A stretch of DNA of 63,883 bases from contig SICM01000006.1 in the NCBI GenBank assembly GCA_009694805.1, forward strand, positions 1-63,883, written 5' to 3'. Position 1 is the first letter of the stretch. Each line of letters opens with the position of its first letter. The DNA is from Candidatus Latescibacterota bacterium. Its GTDB lineage: Bacteria > Latescibacterota > UBA2968 > SICM01. The notes beneath the pieces were generated by a model. That model ran no database searches. It saw nothing but the letters and a program-made list of their open reading frames with translations, and was not told where the DNA came from. A program made the translations under genes and the position numbers. Shown here piece by piece: positions 53,933 through 60,601 of this stretch.

Positions 53933-55133
53933 GTCTCACCGGCGTGCCGTCCGGCGTGCGTGTCTGGGTCCAGCGGTCCACGTAGTCCTTGCAGGGGTGC
54001 TTCGCGGCGAGTTTCTCGTCCACGTCGATGCCCAGGCCGGGGCGGTCGTTGGGATACATGTAGCCGCCCCGGACCTCCGGTGTGCCGGGGAACATCTCGT
54101 AGACCAGGTCGGGGAAGCGGCACCACTCCTGCACGCCGAAGTTGGGCGCCCAGAGGTCCAGGTGGAGGTTGGCGGCGTGGCCGACGGGGGAGACATCGCC
54201 CGGGCCGTGCCAGGCCGTGCGGATGCCGTACATGTTGGCGAAGGCCGCGACGTTGCGGGCCGGGGTGATGCCGCCCATCTGGCTGACGTGCATGCGGATG
54301 AAGTCGATCAGCCGGTCCTGAATCAGGGGCGTCCACTCGCGGGGGTGGTTGAAGAGTTCGCCCATGGCGATGGGGGTGGCGCACTGCCCCCGGATGTTCC
54401 GGAACCACTCCAGGTCCTCCGGCGCAAGCGGGTCTTCGAGGAAGAAGAGCTTGTAAGGCTCCACGTCCTTCGCGAACCCGACGGCGTCGATGGGACGGAG
54501 GCGCTCGTGGATGTCGTGCAGGAGTTCGACCTCCGGGCCGACGGCCCGCCGCACGTGCTCGATGGCGCGGAGGGCCTTTCGGACGTAGTCGCGGGGGTCG
54601 AAGTACGCGCCGTCCGGCGCGCCTTCGGGCTTGTGGAGTTCAGAGGCCCGGCCCCCGTAGCCGCCCATCTGCACGCGGATGTACTGGTAGCCCTGCTCCA
54701 TGAACCTGCGGACGTTGGCCTCGACCTCCTGCTCATCCTTCCCGTCGGCGTGGGCGTAGCAGGCCGCGGCCTCCCGACACTTTCCGCCCAGGAGCTGGTA
54801 GAGGGGCATGCCCGCGCGCTTGCCCTTGATGTCCCAGAGGGCCATGTCCGCGCCGGAGATGGCGTTGTTCAGGACAGGGCCGTTGCGCCAGTAGGAATGG
54901 ACCATCGCCATCTGCCAGGTCTCCTCGATGCGGTCCACGTCCCGGCCGATCAGGAAGGGGCGCAGGTGCTCCTGGATGGCTGTGTGGACCGCGCGGAAGC
55001 GCTGGGTGAAGGTGGCGCAGCCGAGGCCGTAGAGGCCGGGCTCGGAGGTGAGGATCTTGACGACGATCAGGCGGGAGTTGGCCGGCTCGGTCAGGATCGT
55101 CTGAACGTCTGTGATGGTGATGGGGGAGGGCAT
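53928..55133 (-). CDS. Mandelate racemase/enolase family protein (mannonate dehydratase/RspA-like)
   Basis: A 401-residue enolase-superfamily enzyme of the D-mannonate dehydratase/starvation-sensing RspA type. Landmarks are YIRVQMGGYGG, the ligands in LLHDIHERL, FFLEDPLAPED and IAMGELFNHP, and the histidine in TAWHGPGDVSPVGHAA. The C-terminal YMYPNDRPGLGIDVDE is characteristic. It probably dehydrates a hexonic acid. CGGAG lies before the ATG. It is the most upstream gene of the minus-strand catabolic group and faces the toxin-antitoxin module. Confidence 0.92.
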   Translation of the reverse strand: MPSPITITDVQTILTEPANSRLIVVKILTSEPGLYGLGCATFTQRFRAVHTAIQEHLRPFLIGRDVDRIEETWQMAMVHSYWRNGPVLNNAISGADMALWDIKGKRAGMPLYQLLGGKCREAAACYAHADGKDEQEVEANVRRFMEQGYQYIRVQMGGYGGRASELHKPEGAPDGAYFDPRDYVRKALRAIEHVRRAVGPEVELLHDIHERLRPIDAVGFAKDVEPYKLFFLEDPLAPEDLEWFRNIRGQCATPIAMGELFNHPREWTPLIQDRLIDFIRMHVSQMGGITPARNVAAFANMYGIRTAWHGPGDVSPVGHAANLHLDLWAPNFGVQEWCRFPDLVYEMFPGTPEVRGGYMYPNDRPGLGIDVDEKLAAKHPCKDYVDRWTQTRTPDGTPVRP

Positions 55134-55166
55134 GGGAACTCCGGTTAGACGGCGTCGCTTTTCCGG

Positions 55167-55209
55167 TTGACGCGGGTGAGTGAAATGGCTACATTAAAAG
55201 TGTACACTT
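55167..55209 (+). promoter_or_regulatory. Promoter and TGTACA operator of the toxin-antitoxin module
   Basis: TTGACG (55167-55172) and TACATT (55190-55195) are 17 bases apart. A perfect 12-bp palindrome, AAGTGTACACTT (55198-55209), sits just after the -10 box. Its TGTACA core is the core I recall from the YefM-YoeB operator of Escherichia coli, and the first gene here encodes a Phd/YefM-like antitoxin. Autorepression by antitoxin binding over the start site is therefore likely. Confidence 0.65.
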
Positions 55210-55232
55210 CTTACAATAATCAGGAGGCTGAC

Positions 55233-55574
55233 ATGAAAGTGACGATTCCCATCACGCAATTACGGACGAATATCGCCACCCTTCTCAAGCGGTTGCAGAA
55301 GGACCCCCACCTTGTCTACAGGATCACGCATCACAAAGAGGTCGTCGCAGAATTGAAGGCCCCGGATAAAGCCTCTGAGCACGAATCCCAGGCATCGACT
55401 GAGCAGGAGATCGCCGCGTTCATCGACGTTTACAGGAAGAGGGGCGTGCCCAAGCGGAAGGGCGCCTATCGGCGCATCCGGCGGCTCTGCGCGACACCGT
55501 CGGACGCCCTCCCCTACGAGAGTCTCGAAAAGGCCATGGATACCCTCCGGAGGAGAGGCCATGGTCCTGATTGA
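55233..55574 (+). CDS. Phd/YefM-like antitoxin
   Basis: A 113-residue protein. The N-terminal 50 residues (MKVTIPITQLRTNIATLLKR, LVYRITHHKEVVAELKAP) match the Phd/YefM DNA-binding fold, with strand-helix-helix-strand order. The C-terminal half (HESQASTEQEIAAF, YRRIRRLCA) would wrap the toxin. CAGGAGG lies six bases before ATG 55233; an in-frame upstream ATG lacks such a site. It overlaps the PIN toxin gene by 14 bases. It neutralises the PIN nuclease and probably represses its own promoter. Confidence 0.78.
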   Translation: MKVTIPITQLRTNIATLLKRLQKDPHLVYRITHHKEVVAELKAPDKASEHESQASTEQEIAAFIDVYRKRGVPKRKGAYRRIRRLCATPSDALPYESLEKAMDTLRRRGHGPD

Positions 55575-55992
55575 CTCTGACGTTTTCATCCTGGACCTCT
55601 TCTTTCCGTCGGACCCTCGAATCCGGGCCAACAGACGGTTCATCGAGCGGGACATCGCCGGGAGGGCCACGACGGTCTTCAACGCGCTGGAAGTCTGCGG
55701 CATCGCCTCTTTCAAGAAATCCCCCGAAGATGTCAAGCGCCTCTTCTACGACTTTCACCAGATATACCACCTGGACATCCTCTACCCGGACGCGCCGGTT
55801 GCGCCCTCAGGGGATTTTTTTATGGGCCTGATCACCGGGGCATTCGACCGCATTCTGCGCAGGATGAACTTCAGCGATGCCCTGATCCTGTCCGTCGCAG
55901 AGTCTTTCGACGCCACGACGTTCGTCACCTGGAACGTCAAGCATTTTGAAGGCCGGACGTCCTTACGGGTGGTGACGCCGGAGCAGTTTTGA
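55561..55992 (+). CDS. PIN domain ribonuclease toxin
   Basis: A 143-residue PIN-fold protein. The acidic metal-binding residues are D5 (VLIDSDVF), E44 (FNALEVCG), D at about 105 (NFSDALIL) and the later FVTWNVKHF segment. PIN toxins cut tRNA or mRNA at specific sites. It is paired with the overlapping Phd/YefM-like antitoxin gene. The ORF ends 11 bases before a methyltransferase remnant in the opposite orientation, so this end may mark the insertion boundary of the module. Confidence 0.85.
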   Translation: MVLIDSDVFILDLFFPSDPRIRANRRFIERDIAGRATTVFNALEVCGIASFKKSPEDVKRLFYDFHQIYHLDILYPDAPVAPSGDFFMGLITGAFDRILRRMNFSDALILSVAESFDATTFVTWNVKHFEGRTSLRVVTPEQF

Positions 55993-56003
55993 TAGATCAA
56001 GAT

Positions 56004-56129
56004 GTAGAGGAGGTTGCCGGTTCCCGGATCGCCCACGGAAAGACGCGCGTCGTTTTTGAGGAGCCGGAAGGGGACCTCCCGGTGATGGTTCAGGACGGCG
56101 GCCTTGCCGATCCATTCGAGGGTGGGCAT
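56004..56129 (-). pseudogene. N-terminal remnant of a type III/site-specific DNA methyltransferase
   Basis: The minus-strand start encodes PTLEWIGKAAVLNHHREV followed by PFRLLKNDARLSVGD and GTGNLLY. From memory this is the typical N-terminus of adenine-specific DNA methyltransferases (Mod-type), where GNLLVQGDNL would follow. Here the match stops after about 42 residues and the frame runs antisense through the PIN toxin gene. The catalytic motifs (FxGxG, DPPY) are absent. It is therefore a truncated gene, broken exactly where the toxin-antitoxin module begins. Confidence 0.65.
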
Positions 56130-56147
56130 GAGCAGGGTTCTCCAGGT

Positions 56148-56359
56148 CTGTTATTCTGAGCGACCGAAGGGTGGGAAGAATCTCTTAGATCAGTCGCTGT
56201 AACAACAGATTCTTCGGTCGCTGCGCTCCCTCAGAATGACAACTAAAGGATCTTCTGTGTTGAGTCTTGAGGTCATTCTGAGCCCTTCGCTGTCATTCTG
56301 AGCGTAGCGAAGAATCTTGTTTTGCTCAGGGTAAACTCCGCGAAGAATCTTTTTTTTGC
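56148..56359. repeat. TCATTCTGAGC/GAAGAATCT repeat cluster (copy 3)
   Basis: Several back-to-back elements: TTATTCTGAGCGACCGAAGG, AGATTCTTCGGTCGCTGCGC, GTCATTCTGAGCGTAGCGAA and GAATCTTTTTTTTGCTCAG. The cluster continues into the 3' end of the GIY-YIG gene, to about 56412. Confidence 0.8.
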
Positions 56360-56698
56360 TCAGAGCTTGCCCTGAGTGCAACGAAGGGATAAACTCCGCG
56401 AAGAATCTTCTTCTTTAAACCACTCTGCGCTCAAGTCCTTCCACTCTGGATTCAGGGACTCAATCAGGGCAACTTTCTTCATCCGTAGCCAGCCCTTGAT
56501 CTGTTTCTCACGCGCAATGGCAGCCCGAATGCCACCCATAGTCTCGTAGTAGACCAGTTGTGTGATGTTATACTTTTCAGTGAAGCCTTTCACCATTTTA
56601 TGTTTATGTTCATAGACACGTCGTTCAAGGTTGTTGGTTACGCCCGTGTAAAGCGTCCGTGATCTATTGGTCATGATATAGACAAAATACTGTTTCAT
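56360..56698 (-). CDS. GIY-YIG nuclease family protein
   Basis: A 112-residue small nuclease. GIY-YIG motifs appear as YFVYIMTNRSRTLYTGVTNN, with the catalytic arginine in LERRVYEHK and the glutamate region in IAREKQIKGW. The domain proper ends near LNPEWKDLSAEWF (about residue 94). The remaining 18 residues (KEEDSSRSLSLRCTQGKL) are translated from the TCATTCTGAGC repeat. Copies of the same repeat lie immediately on both sides. This size class (UvrC N-terminal-like, YhbQ-like) is common, and its cell role is not settled. Confidence 0.88.
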   Translation of the reverse strand: MKQYFVYIMTNRSRTLYTGVTNNLERRVYEHKHKMVKGFTEKYNITQLVYYETMGGIRAAIAREKQIKGWLRMKKVALIESLNPEWKDLSAEWFKEEDSSRSLSLRCTQGKL

Positions 56699-56711
56699 AG
56701 CCTTGAAATTC

Positions 56712-56876
56712 TAAGAGATTCTTCGGTCGCGGCGCTCCCTCAGAATGACAACCCAAAAACGTCTTGAGTTGAGTCTTGATGTCATTCTGAGCGAAGCGAA
56801 GAATCTCGTTTTTTGTAAGGGAGACCCTTCACGGAGATTCTTCGGTCGTTTCACTCCCTCAGAATGACAACCCATT
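56712..56876. repeat. TCATTCTGAGC/GAAGAATCT repeat cluster (copy 4)
   Basis: AAGAGATTCTTCGGTCGCGG with TCAGAATGACA, then GTCATTCTGAGCGAAGCGAA with GAATCTCG, then GAGATTCTTCGGTCG with TCAGAATGACA. With copy 3 it brackets the GIY-YIG gene. Confidence 0.8.
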
Positions 56877-56877
56877 T

Positions 56878-57141
56878 TCACCTTACATCTTCTTTGATCA
56901 TCTCCTCATCGTGAGGAGGCTGTAGACCCTGGGCCGCTGCATATTGGGCCATCTCTCTGCGTGAAACGCCCGCAAGACGGGCGGCTTTCCACAAAGAGAT
57001 GCCTCCTTTTTTATAAACCCCAAGCGCTTGAGCCATCTTGAGTTCCCTGAGGCCGATGCGAAGCACTTCGTCGAGTTGGTCCCGGTATGGCTCAAGTTCT
57101 TTCGAGAGTTCATCGGGAATCTGAATTGTGACCGTGTCCAT
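56878..57141 (-). CDS. UPF0175 family antitoxin-like protein
   Basis: An 87-residue protein. Residues 1-45 (MDTVTIQIPDELSKELEPYR, LRIGLRELKMAQALGVYKKG) and the helix-turn-helix ISLWKAARLAGVSRREMAQY are UPF0175 hallmarks. The acidic C-terminus (PPHDEEMIKEDVR) also fits. Members are putative antitoxins, often near PIN or DUF3368 toxin genes, but no toxin lies directly beside this one. It follows the related gene at 57159 after 17 bases. Confidence 0.82.
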   Translation of the reverse strand: MDTVTIQIPDELSKELEPYRDQLDEVLRIGLRELKMAQALGVYKKGGISLWKAARLAGVSRREMAQYAAAQGLQPPHDEEMIKEDVR

Positions 57142-57158
57142 AGCAGACTCCTCTATAT

Positions 57159-57476
57159 CTATCCCCGATACTTTTTGACCCGATCTAAGCCCTCAGCAAT
57201 CTCCTCTTTAGGGCCCTCCACGATCCGATCCACTCCTTTTTCGGCCAGGTGGTCTTTGAACGATTCCACATCGTGCCCTCCGATCTCCGACGCTCTCTCC
57301 AAAGTGACCTCGCCGGTTCGGTAGAGTTCAACGGCCATTGCCAGGCGCAGGGAAGGATTCGCGGCCAGGAGGACCTCCAGGGCATGCCCGACGACGGCCT
57401 TTTCAGACCCGTATCCTCCGGCTTTCAGGATTGCTTTAAGCTCTTTGTCTAAGAGATCTTCTGTCACGATACTCAT
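57159..57476 (-). CDS. Small UPF0175-like protein
   Basis: A 105-residue protein with a related pattern. The region LRLAMAVELYRTGEVTLERA and SEIGGHDVESFKDHLAEKG resembles the UPF0175 helix-turn-helix block in spacing, with a charged C-terminal helix. It is the upstream member of a tandem pair with 56878-57141, so this may be a duplicated antitoxin. The toxin partner is not visible. Alternative start codons exist, but ATG 57476 fits the length of relatives. Confidence 0.65.
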   Translation of the reverse strand: MSIVTEDLLDKELKAILKAGGYGSEKAVVGHALEVLLAANPSLRLAMAVELYRTGEVTLERASEIGGHDVESFKDHLAEKGVDRIVEGPKEEIAEGLDRVKKYRG

Positions 57477-57499
57477 AACCTCAATCCTTTAAAGAACCT

Positions 57500-57712
57500 T
57501 CACCTTCCCAGTTCCACGCTCAAGGCGTCAAAACGCGCGTCGTCGGGGCGATAGGAGAGCACTTCCAGGCCGATAGGTTCGCCGCTCCGGGGATCTTTGG
57601 TCAGGATCACGCCGTCGCCCAATTCGGTGCAAATCTGGTCCTGTCGGGGAGCCTTCCAGAAGATCGTAAGTAGTTCCGTCTCAGGCTCATAGAACACTTT
57701 TATGTGAGCCAT
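57500..57712 (-). CDS. DUF2283 domain-containing protein
   Basis: A 70-residue protein: MAHIKVFYEPETELLTIFW, then GDGVILTKDPRSGEPIGLEV and a short C-terminus. The D/E-x-L-x-I-x-F/W and I-G-L-E-V pattern is that of DUF2283, small beta-alpha proteins often found near toxin-antitoxin genes. The start has AGGAGACACAGG upstream. The longer open frame to 58087 is a shadow of the TPR gene. Function unknown. Confidence 0.8.
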   Translation of the reverse strand: MAHIKVFYEPETELLTIFWKAPRQDQICTELGDGVILTKDPRSGEPIGLEVLSYRPDDARFDALSVELGR

Positions 57713-57726
57713 CCTGTGTCTCCTGA

Positions 57727-57773
57727 CACAATTCTGCGATCGACCGCAGAATTGTGCGAACGTTCGCACAATT
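57727..57773. promoter_or_regulatory. Two overlapping perfect palindromes before the DUF2283 gene
   Basis: CACAATTCTGCG pairs with CGCAGAATTGTG (57727-57738 with 57745-57756, six-base loop), and AATTGTGCGAAC pairs with GTTCGCACAATT (57750-57773, 24-bp perfect palindrome). They share 57750-57756, so as RNA the two hairpins would compete. The second is also a good candidate operator for a dimeric repressor. The site lies between the TPR gene and the DUF2283 gene. Confidence 0.6.
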
Positions 57774-57777
57774 GGGG

Positions 57778-58143
57778 CTATTCCGGCCCGATGGCCTGAA
57801 GTTGCTCCGTCACCCGGTGGCGGGTGTTCTGGTCCTCCATGAGTCTGAGGATGACCTGGAAGTCGGCAGCGGCCCGGCCCTTCTCGCCCTTGAAGTGGTA
57901 GGCCAGGCCCCGGCCCACGTAGGCGGAGATGTCTCCGGGGGCGAGGGCAATGGCCTTCGTGTAGTCCGCGATGGCCCGGTCGTAGTCGCTCCGGTCCAGG
58001 TAGCCGTTCCCCCGTCTGGCGTAGTCGGTCGCGGAGGTCGGCTGTCCGGTGAGGTCGTCGTTGGGACGGCTCAGGAAGGTTCTCCACCCGATTATGATGA
58101 GCAGGAGCAGGGCGAAGACGAGGATGGCAAGGCGCAGCTTCAT
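57778..58143 (-). CDS. Small membrane-anchored TPR protein
   Basis: A 121-residue protein. Residues 3-22 (LRLAILVFALLLLIIIGW) form a membrane anchor or uncleaved signal; residues about 40-110 hold one and a half TPR units (YARRGNGYLDRSDYDRAIAD, YTKAIALAPGDISAYVGRGL). The start is ATG 58143; a TTG at 58161 overlapping the upstream stop would add six residues. TPRs mediate protein contacts. It probably faces the periplasm. It follows the HAD gene closely. Confidence 0.75.
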   Translation of the reverse strand: MKLRLAILVFALLLLIIIGWRTFLSRPNDDLTGQPTSATDYARRGNGYLDRSDYDRAIADYTKAIALAPGDISAYVGRGLAYHFKGEKGRAAADFQVILRLMEDQNTRHRVTEQLQAIGPE

Positions 58144-58157
58144 CGGATTTTTTTCTC

Positions 58158-58853
58158 TCAAAGCAGGGCGTCGGCCAGTTCCGTGAAGTTCCGGACGGTT
58201 ACGTGGGGCCGGTAGGGGGAGTCGTCATAGGGGAGGCCGTAGCGGTTCACGAACGCCCCTTTGTAGCCGCACGCCCTGGCGCCTACCACGTCGAACGAAT
58301 TGGACGAGACCATCATGCACGCCTCCATCTCCAGGCCCAGGAGGCCGGCGGCCCGCCGGTACACGGCCGGGTGCGGCTTGAAGGCGCCGATGGGCGACAC
58401 GGAGATCACGGCATTGAAGGCCCACTGGACGCGGTGCTTCACCAGGTGATCCAGAAAATGGGGGTCTCCGTTGGAGAGGACCACCAGACTGTAGCGGCTC
58501 TTCAGCCGCTCCAGCTCCGGCAGGACGTCGGGGAAAGGCGACAGCTCCCGCCAGGCTTCCATGAGGATCCTGATTCCCTGGACCGAAGCCTGCACACCGC
58601 TCAGGCCCAGCGTGTAGACCAGGGCACGGCGCACGGTCTCCAGATAGCCGCTGTGGCCGAGCATCATCAGGGTGTCCTGGAACTGTTCGATGCGCTGGCG
58701 GGCCCGCCACCGGTCCCAGAACTGCTCCGGCGACACGGTGGCCTGCTGGTCTTTCAGGAACGTCTCGATGAAAGGCTTCAGGCTGCTGTCGAGGTCCAGA
58801 ATGGTGCCAAACAGGTCAAACGCAAGGGCCTTCACACCGGGGAAGCTGGCCAT
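58158..58853 (-). CDS. Haloacid dehalogenase type II-like HAD hydrolase
   Basis: A 231-residue HAD protein. Motif I FDLFGTILDLDSS has the nucleophile at about D13 and the FGT typical of L-2-haloacid dehalogenases. Motif II is LVVLSNGDPHFLD and the segment SVSPIGAFKPHPAVYR carries the lysine. MVSSNSFDVVGARACGYKG completes the acidic end. The enzyme may dehalogenate 2-haloacids or hydrolyse phosphoesters. Likely the first gene of a small group with the TPR protein. Confidence 0.88.
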   Translation of the reverse strand: MASFPGVKALAFDLFGTILDLDSSLKPFIETFLKDQQATVSPEQFWDRWRARQRIEQFQDTLMMLGHSGYLETVRRALVYTLGLSGVQASVQGIRILMEAWRELSPFPDVLPELERLKSRYSLVVLSNGDPHFLDHLVKHRVQWAFNAVISVSPIGAFKPHPAVYRRAAGLLGLEMEACMMVSSNSFDVVGARACGYKGAFVNRYGLPYDDSPYRPHVTVRNFTELADALL

Positions 58854-58951
58854 GTTGTCCTCATTCGGGATAGCACTTCGTCAAAACCAAGGGTGACCTA
58901 CAATAATCATCCGGCCCAGAAATGTCCATTAAAATCTGTCGCCCGCTCGAC

Positions 58952-60598
58952 TCATTCGGGGAGGCGATGCAGGGCGGAGACCTCCGCATCGGTCAGGGCG
59001 CGGCTGTAGAGGCGCAGGTCCCTGATTTTGCCGTTGAAGTGGTCGTGCGCGCCGAACCCGATGCGCAACGGGCTGTCGTTCGACAGGTCGTAGTCCGCAG
59101 GGTTGAAGGGGGAGGAGGTGGCCGCGAGACGACCGTCCACGTAGAGCTTCAGGCGGTCACCGTGCCGGACAGCGACGAGATGCCGCCAGCCGGGTTTGAG
59201 TTCGTGGTCATACGTGACGCTCTTGCCGGCTTCGAGGGAATGGACGTGGCCCGAAGGGAGGGTCCCGCAGAAGAGACTGCCCTGAAAGACGGCCATGGAC
59301 CACGCGCGGCGATACCTGACGTCGGGGGTGGTGTCGAGCTGGCCGGTGCGGGTCCAGGCCGTTCCCCCGTCGTATCGATAGACCTCGGCCAGGGGCAGGG
59401 TCCCGGCGTAGAGCTTGCCGTTGTACACGGCCATGCCCATCACCTCCAGTTCCTGCCCGAGACGACCGCAGTTCGTCCAGGTCTCCCCGCCATCGTACCG
59501 GAAGACCGTGGCCTCGGGCCAGGTCCCCACGTAGAGCTTCCCTTCGTACGTGGCGAAGGAATAGACCTGGGTGACGCCGGGCTGGTCCCCGGTGCGGGTC
59601 CAGGATTTCCCGTCATAGCGATAGACGCCGCCGTGCTTGTTCCCATCGTTGCCCGCGGCGTAGAGGTGGCCGTTGAACACGGTCAGGGACATCAGGCGGA
59701 CGCCCGGGCTGCCGCAGTCCGTCCAGGCCGTCCCACCTTCATAACGAAAGAGGCCCTGGTGGTACATCGGGATCACATAGAGGGCCCCGTCATAGACCGC
59801 CATGCCGTGGATGCCGTCCACCTCGTCGGGGTTCCATCCGGTGAACCGTTGCATGTAGTCGGGATTGACCACCTGGCTGACGGAGGGGCCGGTTAGCTTT
59901 CCGCAGTCGGTCCACTCTTTTCCCCCTTCATAGCGATAGATTTTGCCGCCGGGGATCAGGTTGGGGGAGTCGGGGAGCGCGGACCCGCTCGATTTATAAC
60001 AGGAGGTCCCGGCGTAGAGCTTGCCATTGTACACAGCCAGGGCCGTGATGGCGTTGCTGGGGTCCGGGCTGCCGCAGTCGATCCAGCGAGTCCCGCCTGC
60101 ATAACGATAGAGGTGCCCCACCTCGTTCGCGCCGTGCTCGAAGGTCCCGGCGTAGAGCTGGCCTTCGTAGACGGCGAGGGCGCAGACGAAGAGGTTGTTT
60201 CCGGGCCTGCCGCAGCCGGTCCAGGCCGGGTCGATCCGGCCGGCGTCGATGCCGAAGTGGAGGTGCCGGTCGTTGGACTGGGCGCTGGTGACGCCCGCGA
60301 GGCTCTGGATGCCGAAGCTGAACCCTGTCCGGGTGACGGGATCGTACTGGCTGAGGAGGTCGCCGGGGATGTCGTCGAGGCGCTCGTCCGTATGCGCCCG
60401 GACGGAGATCGAGAAGTCTCCGGGGCCGAGGCGGAAGGAGGGGTGGACCTCGATCTGTGACGCTTTCCCGTCGAACGCGGCCCCGTCTGCGGTGAAGCTG
60501 ACGCCGTGGTTCTGTCCGTCGTGTCCGTTCCCCGAATGGTCCCGGCAATCGCCGTTGAACGGCCAGTGTCCGATCAGTCCCTCGCGCACGTCTGCCAT
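58952..60598 (-). CDS. LamG-type protein with an inserted seven-repeat propeller
   Basis: A 548-residue protein. Residues 1-115 begin a LamG/concanavalin-like sandwich (GHWPFNGDCRDHSGNGHDG; SISVRAHTDERLDD; LHFGID). Seven repeats of the form (V/A)YNGKLYAGT...VYRYDGGTAWT then span about 120-450. The missing half of the sandwich (HLVAVRHGDRLKLYVDGRLA; PLRIGFGAHDHFNGKIRDLR; ALTDAEVSAL) closes the protein. The repeat count equals a seven-bladed propeller. No signal peptide. It lies three bases after the stop of 60602-62176. A close paralogue lies at 62240-63817. Carbohydrate or glycoprotein binding is likely. Confidence 0.75.
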   Translation of the reverse strand: MADVREGLIGHWPFNGDCRDHSGNGHDGQNHGVSFTADGAAFDGKASQIEVHPSFRLGPGDFSISVRAHTDERLDDIPGDLLSQYDPVTRTGFSFGIQSLAGVTSAQSNDRHLHFGIDAGRIDPAWTGCGRPGNNLFVCALAVYEGQLYAGTFEHGANEVGHLYRYAGGTRWIDCGSPDPSNAITALAVYNGKLYAGTSCYKSSGSALPDSPNLIPGGKIYRYEGGKEWTDCGKLTGPSVSQVVNPDYMQRFTGWNPDEVDGIHGMAVYDGALYVIPMYHQGLFRYEGGTAWTDCGSPGVRLMSLTVFNGHLYAAGNDGNKHGGVYRYDGKSWTRTGDQPGVTQVYSFATYEGKLYVGTWPEATVFRYDGGETWTNCGRLGQELEVMGMAVYNGKLYAGTLPLAEVYRYDGGTAWTRTGQLDTTPDVRYRRAWSMAVFQGSLFCGTLPSGHVHSLEAGKSVTYDHELKPGWRHLVAVRHGDRLKLYVDGRLAATSSPFNPADYDLSNDSPLRIGFGAHDHFNGKIRDLRLYSRALTDAEVSALHRLPE

Positions 60599-60601
60599 GG
60601 G

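Noticed and set aside
56148-56876. Repeats around the GIY-YIG gene as an insertion sequence
   Set aside because: No transposase, no clear target duplication; the elements occur alone elsewhere.
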